Assembly: GCA_000416005.1 (NCBI GenBank)
Contig: KE356563.1
Location: forward strand, 1,404,893 to 1,410,173
Length of the DNA: 5,281 bases
Direction: 5' to 3'
Source of the DNA: Haloquadratum sp. J07HQX50
GTDB taxonomy: Archaea > Halobacteriota > Halobacteria > Halobacteriales > Haloferacaceae
How positions within the stretch are numbered: position 1 is the stretch's first letter; each line of letters begins with the position of its first letter. A program made the position numbers and the translations under genes. This document shows positions 4,610-5,281 of this stretch, piece by piece. A model generated the notes under the pieces. The model searched no databases, had not been told where the DNA came from, and saw only the letters and a program-made list of their open reading frames with translations.

Positions 4610-5281
4610 ATGTTACTTCAGTTAGATCCAAGTGCAATCGCAAGTGGAGTAAACAATGTATGGATTTTGACGGTCTGTTTCCTTATTTTCTTCATGCAGC
4701 CGGGCTTCGCCCTGCTTGAGTCCGGACAGGTCCGCGCGAAAAACGTTGGAAATGTTCTGATGAAGAATATGACTGACTGGACACTTGGCGTTCTTGTGTT
4801 TTTCATCATTGGATCAGCAGTCAGCGCGATTGTCGGAGCACTTACTGATCCAACGACGCCACTCTCAATTGGGAGTGCGTTCGCATACATCAACGACCCG
4901 ACAGCCTACGTTGGATGGTTCTTTGGCGCAGTGTTCGCTATGACTGCCGCAACAATTGTCTCTGGTGCAGTTGCAGGCCGGATGAAATTCAGTGCGTATG
5001 TATTCGTGGTTGTTGCGATGACAGCAATCATCTACCCAGCTATGCCTGGCATAGCGTGGGGTGGAACAGGTCTGCTCACAGGAAATGGATTTATCGGACA
5101 GATACTCGGCACTGGATATCTTGACTTCGCTGGGGCAACCGTCGTACACATGGTCGGTGGTCTCGCTGGCCTCGTCGGGGCGAAAATGGTCGGCCCACGT
5201 AGGGGCCGATTTGATTCCAATGGCGATTCAAGACCAATTCCTGGACATTCGATGCTTTTAGCCGTGCTCGGGACGCTCTTC
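4610..5281 (+). CDS. amt: Ammonium transporter (Amt family), 5' half
   Basis: Membrane channel that takes up ammonium, normally a trimer. The first 224 residues are present and the gene runs off the right edge; family members are usually 400 residues or more. Signature blocks are MQPGFALLESGQVRAKNVGN (residues 29-48), the FAMTAATIVSGAVAGRMKF segment (109-127) that carries the pore-gating phenylalanine region, AWGG (149-152) near the outer ammonium site, and LDFAGATVVHMVGGLAGLVG (171-190), where H180 is the first of the twin pore histidines. The usual glutamate in GAxAER is glycine here (AGR), and DFAGG is DFAGA. ATG 4610 is the only start after an in-frame TGA at 4583. A T-rich promoter and inverted repeat lie upstream. 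Archaeal amt genes are often followed by a PII gene (glnK), which would be outside the window. Confidence 0.95.
   Translation, partial: MLLQLDPSAIASGVNNVWILTVCFLIFFMQPGFALLESGQVRAKNVGNVLMKNMTDWTLGVLVFFIIGSAVSAIVGALTDPTTPLSIGSAFAYINDPTAYVGWFFGAVFAMTAATIVSGAVAGRMKFSAYVFVVVAMTAIIYPAMPGIAWGGTGLLTGNGFIGQILGTGYLDFAGATVVHMVGGLAGLVGAKMVGPRRGRFDSNGDSRPIPGHSMLLAVLGTLF

Overview
The window looks like chromosomal DNA from a haloarchaeon. The proteins belong to families typical of that group: a DUF5784-like protein, a very small DUF6757-like zinc-finger protein, an acidic haloarchaeal-type HemB and an archaeal-type Amt. Base composition is moderate for a haloarchaeon and the spacers are long and AT-rich, which brings Haloquadratum or a relative to mind. 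That genus call is inference and cannot be settled without a search.

Layout from left to right. Positions 1-554 hold the 3' part of a DUF5784-like gene that enters from the left edge. A 117-bp spacer follows, with a 7-bp inverted repeat just before a PHP-family phosphoesterase gene (672-1502). Positions 1503-2118 hold no convincing gene but are unusually rich in inverted repeats, including a perfect 10+1+10 palindrome and a two-tier stem at 2018-2070. A 54-residue CxxC/CxxH protein (2128-2292) meets a DedA-family membrane protein (complement 2308-2826) tail to tail. Across a 92-bp divergent promoter region lies hemB (2919-3905), encoding porphobilinogen synthase. A second long spacer (3906-4609) turns strongly AT-rich and carries a promoter-like stretch before an ammonium transporter gene (4610 to the right edge, incomplete).

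The genes do not form one pathway. HemB supplies porphobilinogen for haem and cobalamin, Amt imports ammonium, DedA proteins act on membrane lipids or homeostasis, and PHP enzymes hydrolyse phosphoesters. Each appears to be its own transcription unit, because spacers are at least about 90 bp except at the convergent DUF6757-like/DedA ends. I found no defence system, CRISPR array, tRNA, rRNA or intact mobile element. The most interesting parts are the structured non-coding block at 1688-2070, part of which resembles the end of an IS200/IS605 (TnpB-type) element, and the possible structured RNA at 4235-4274.
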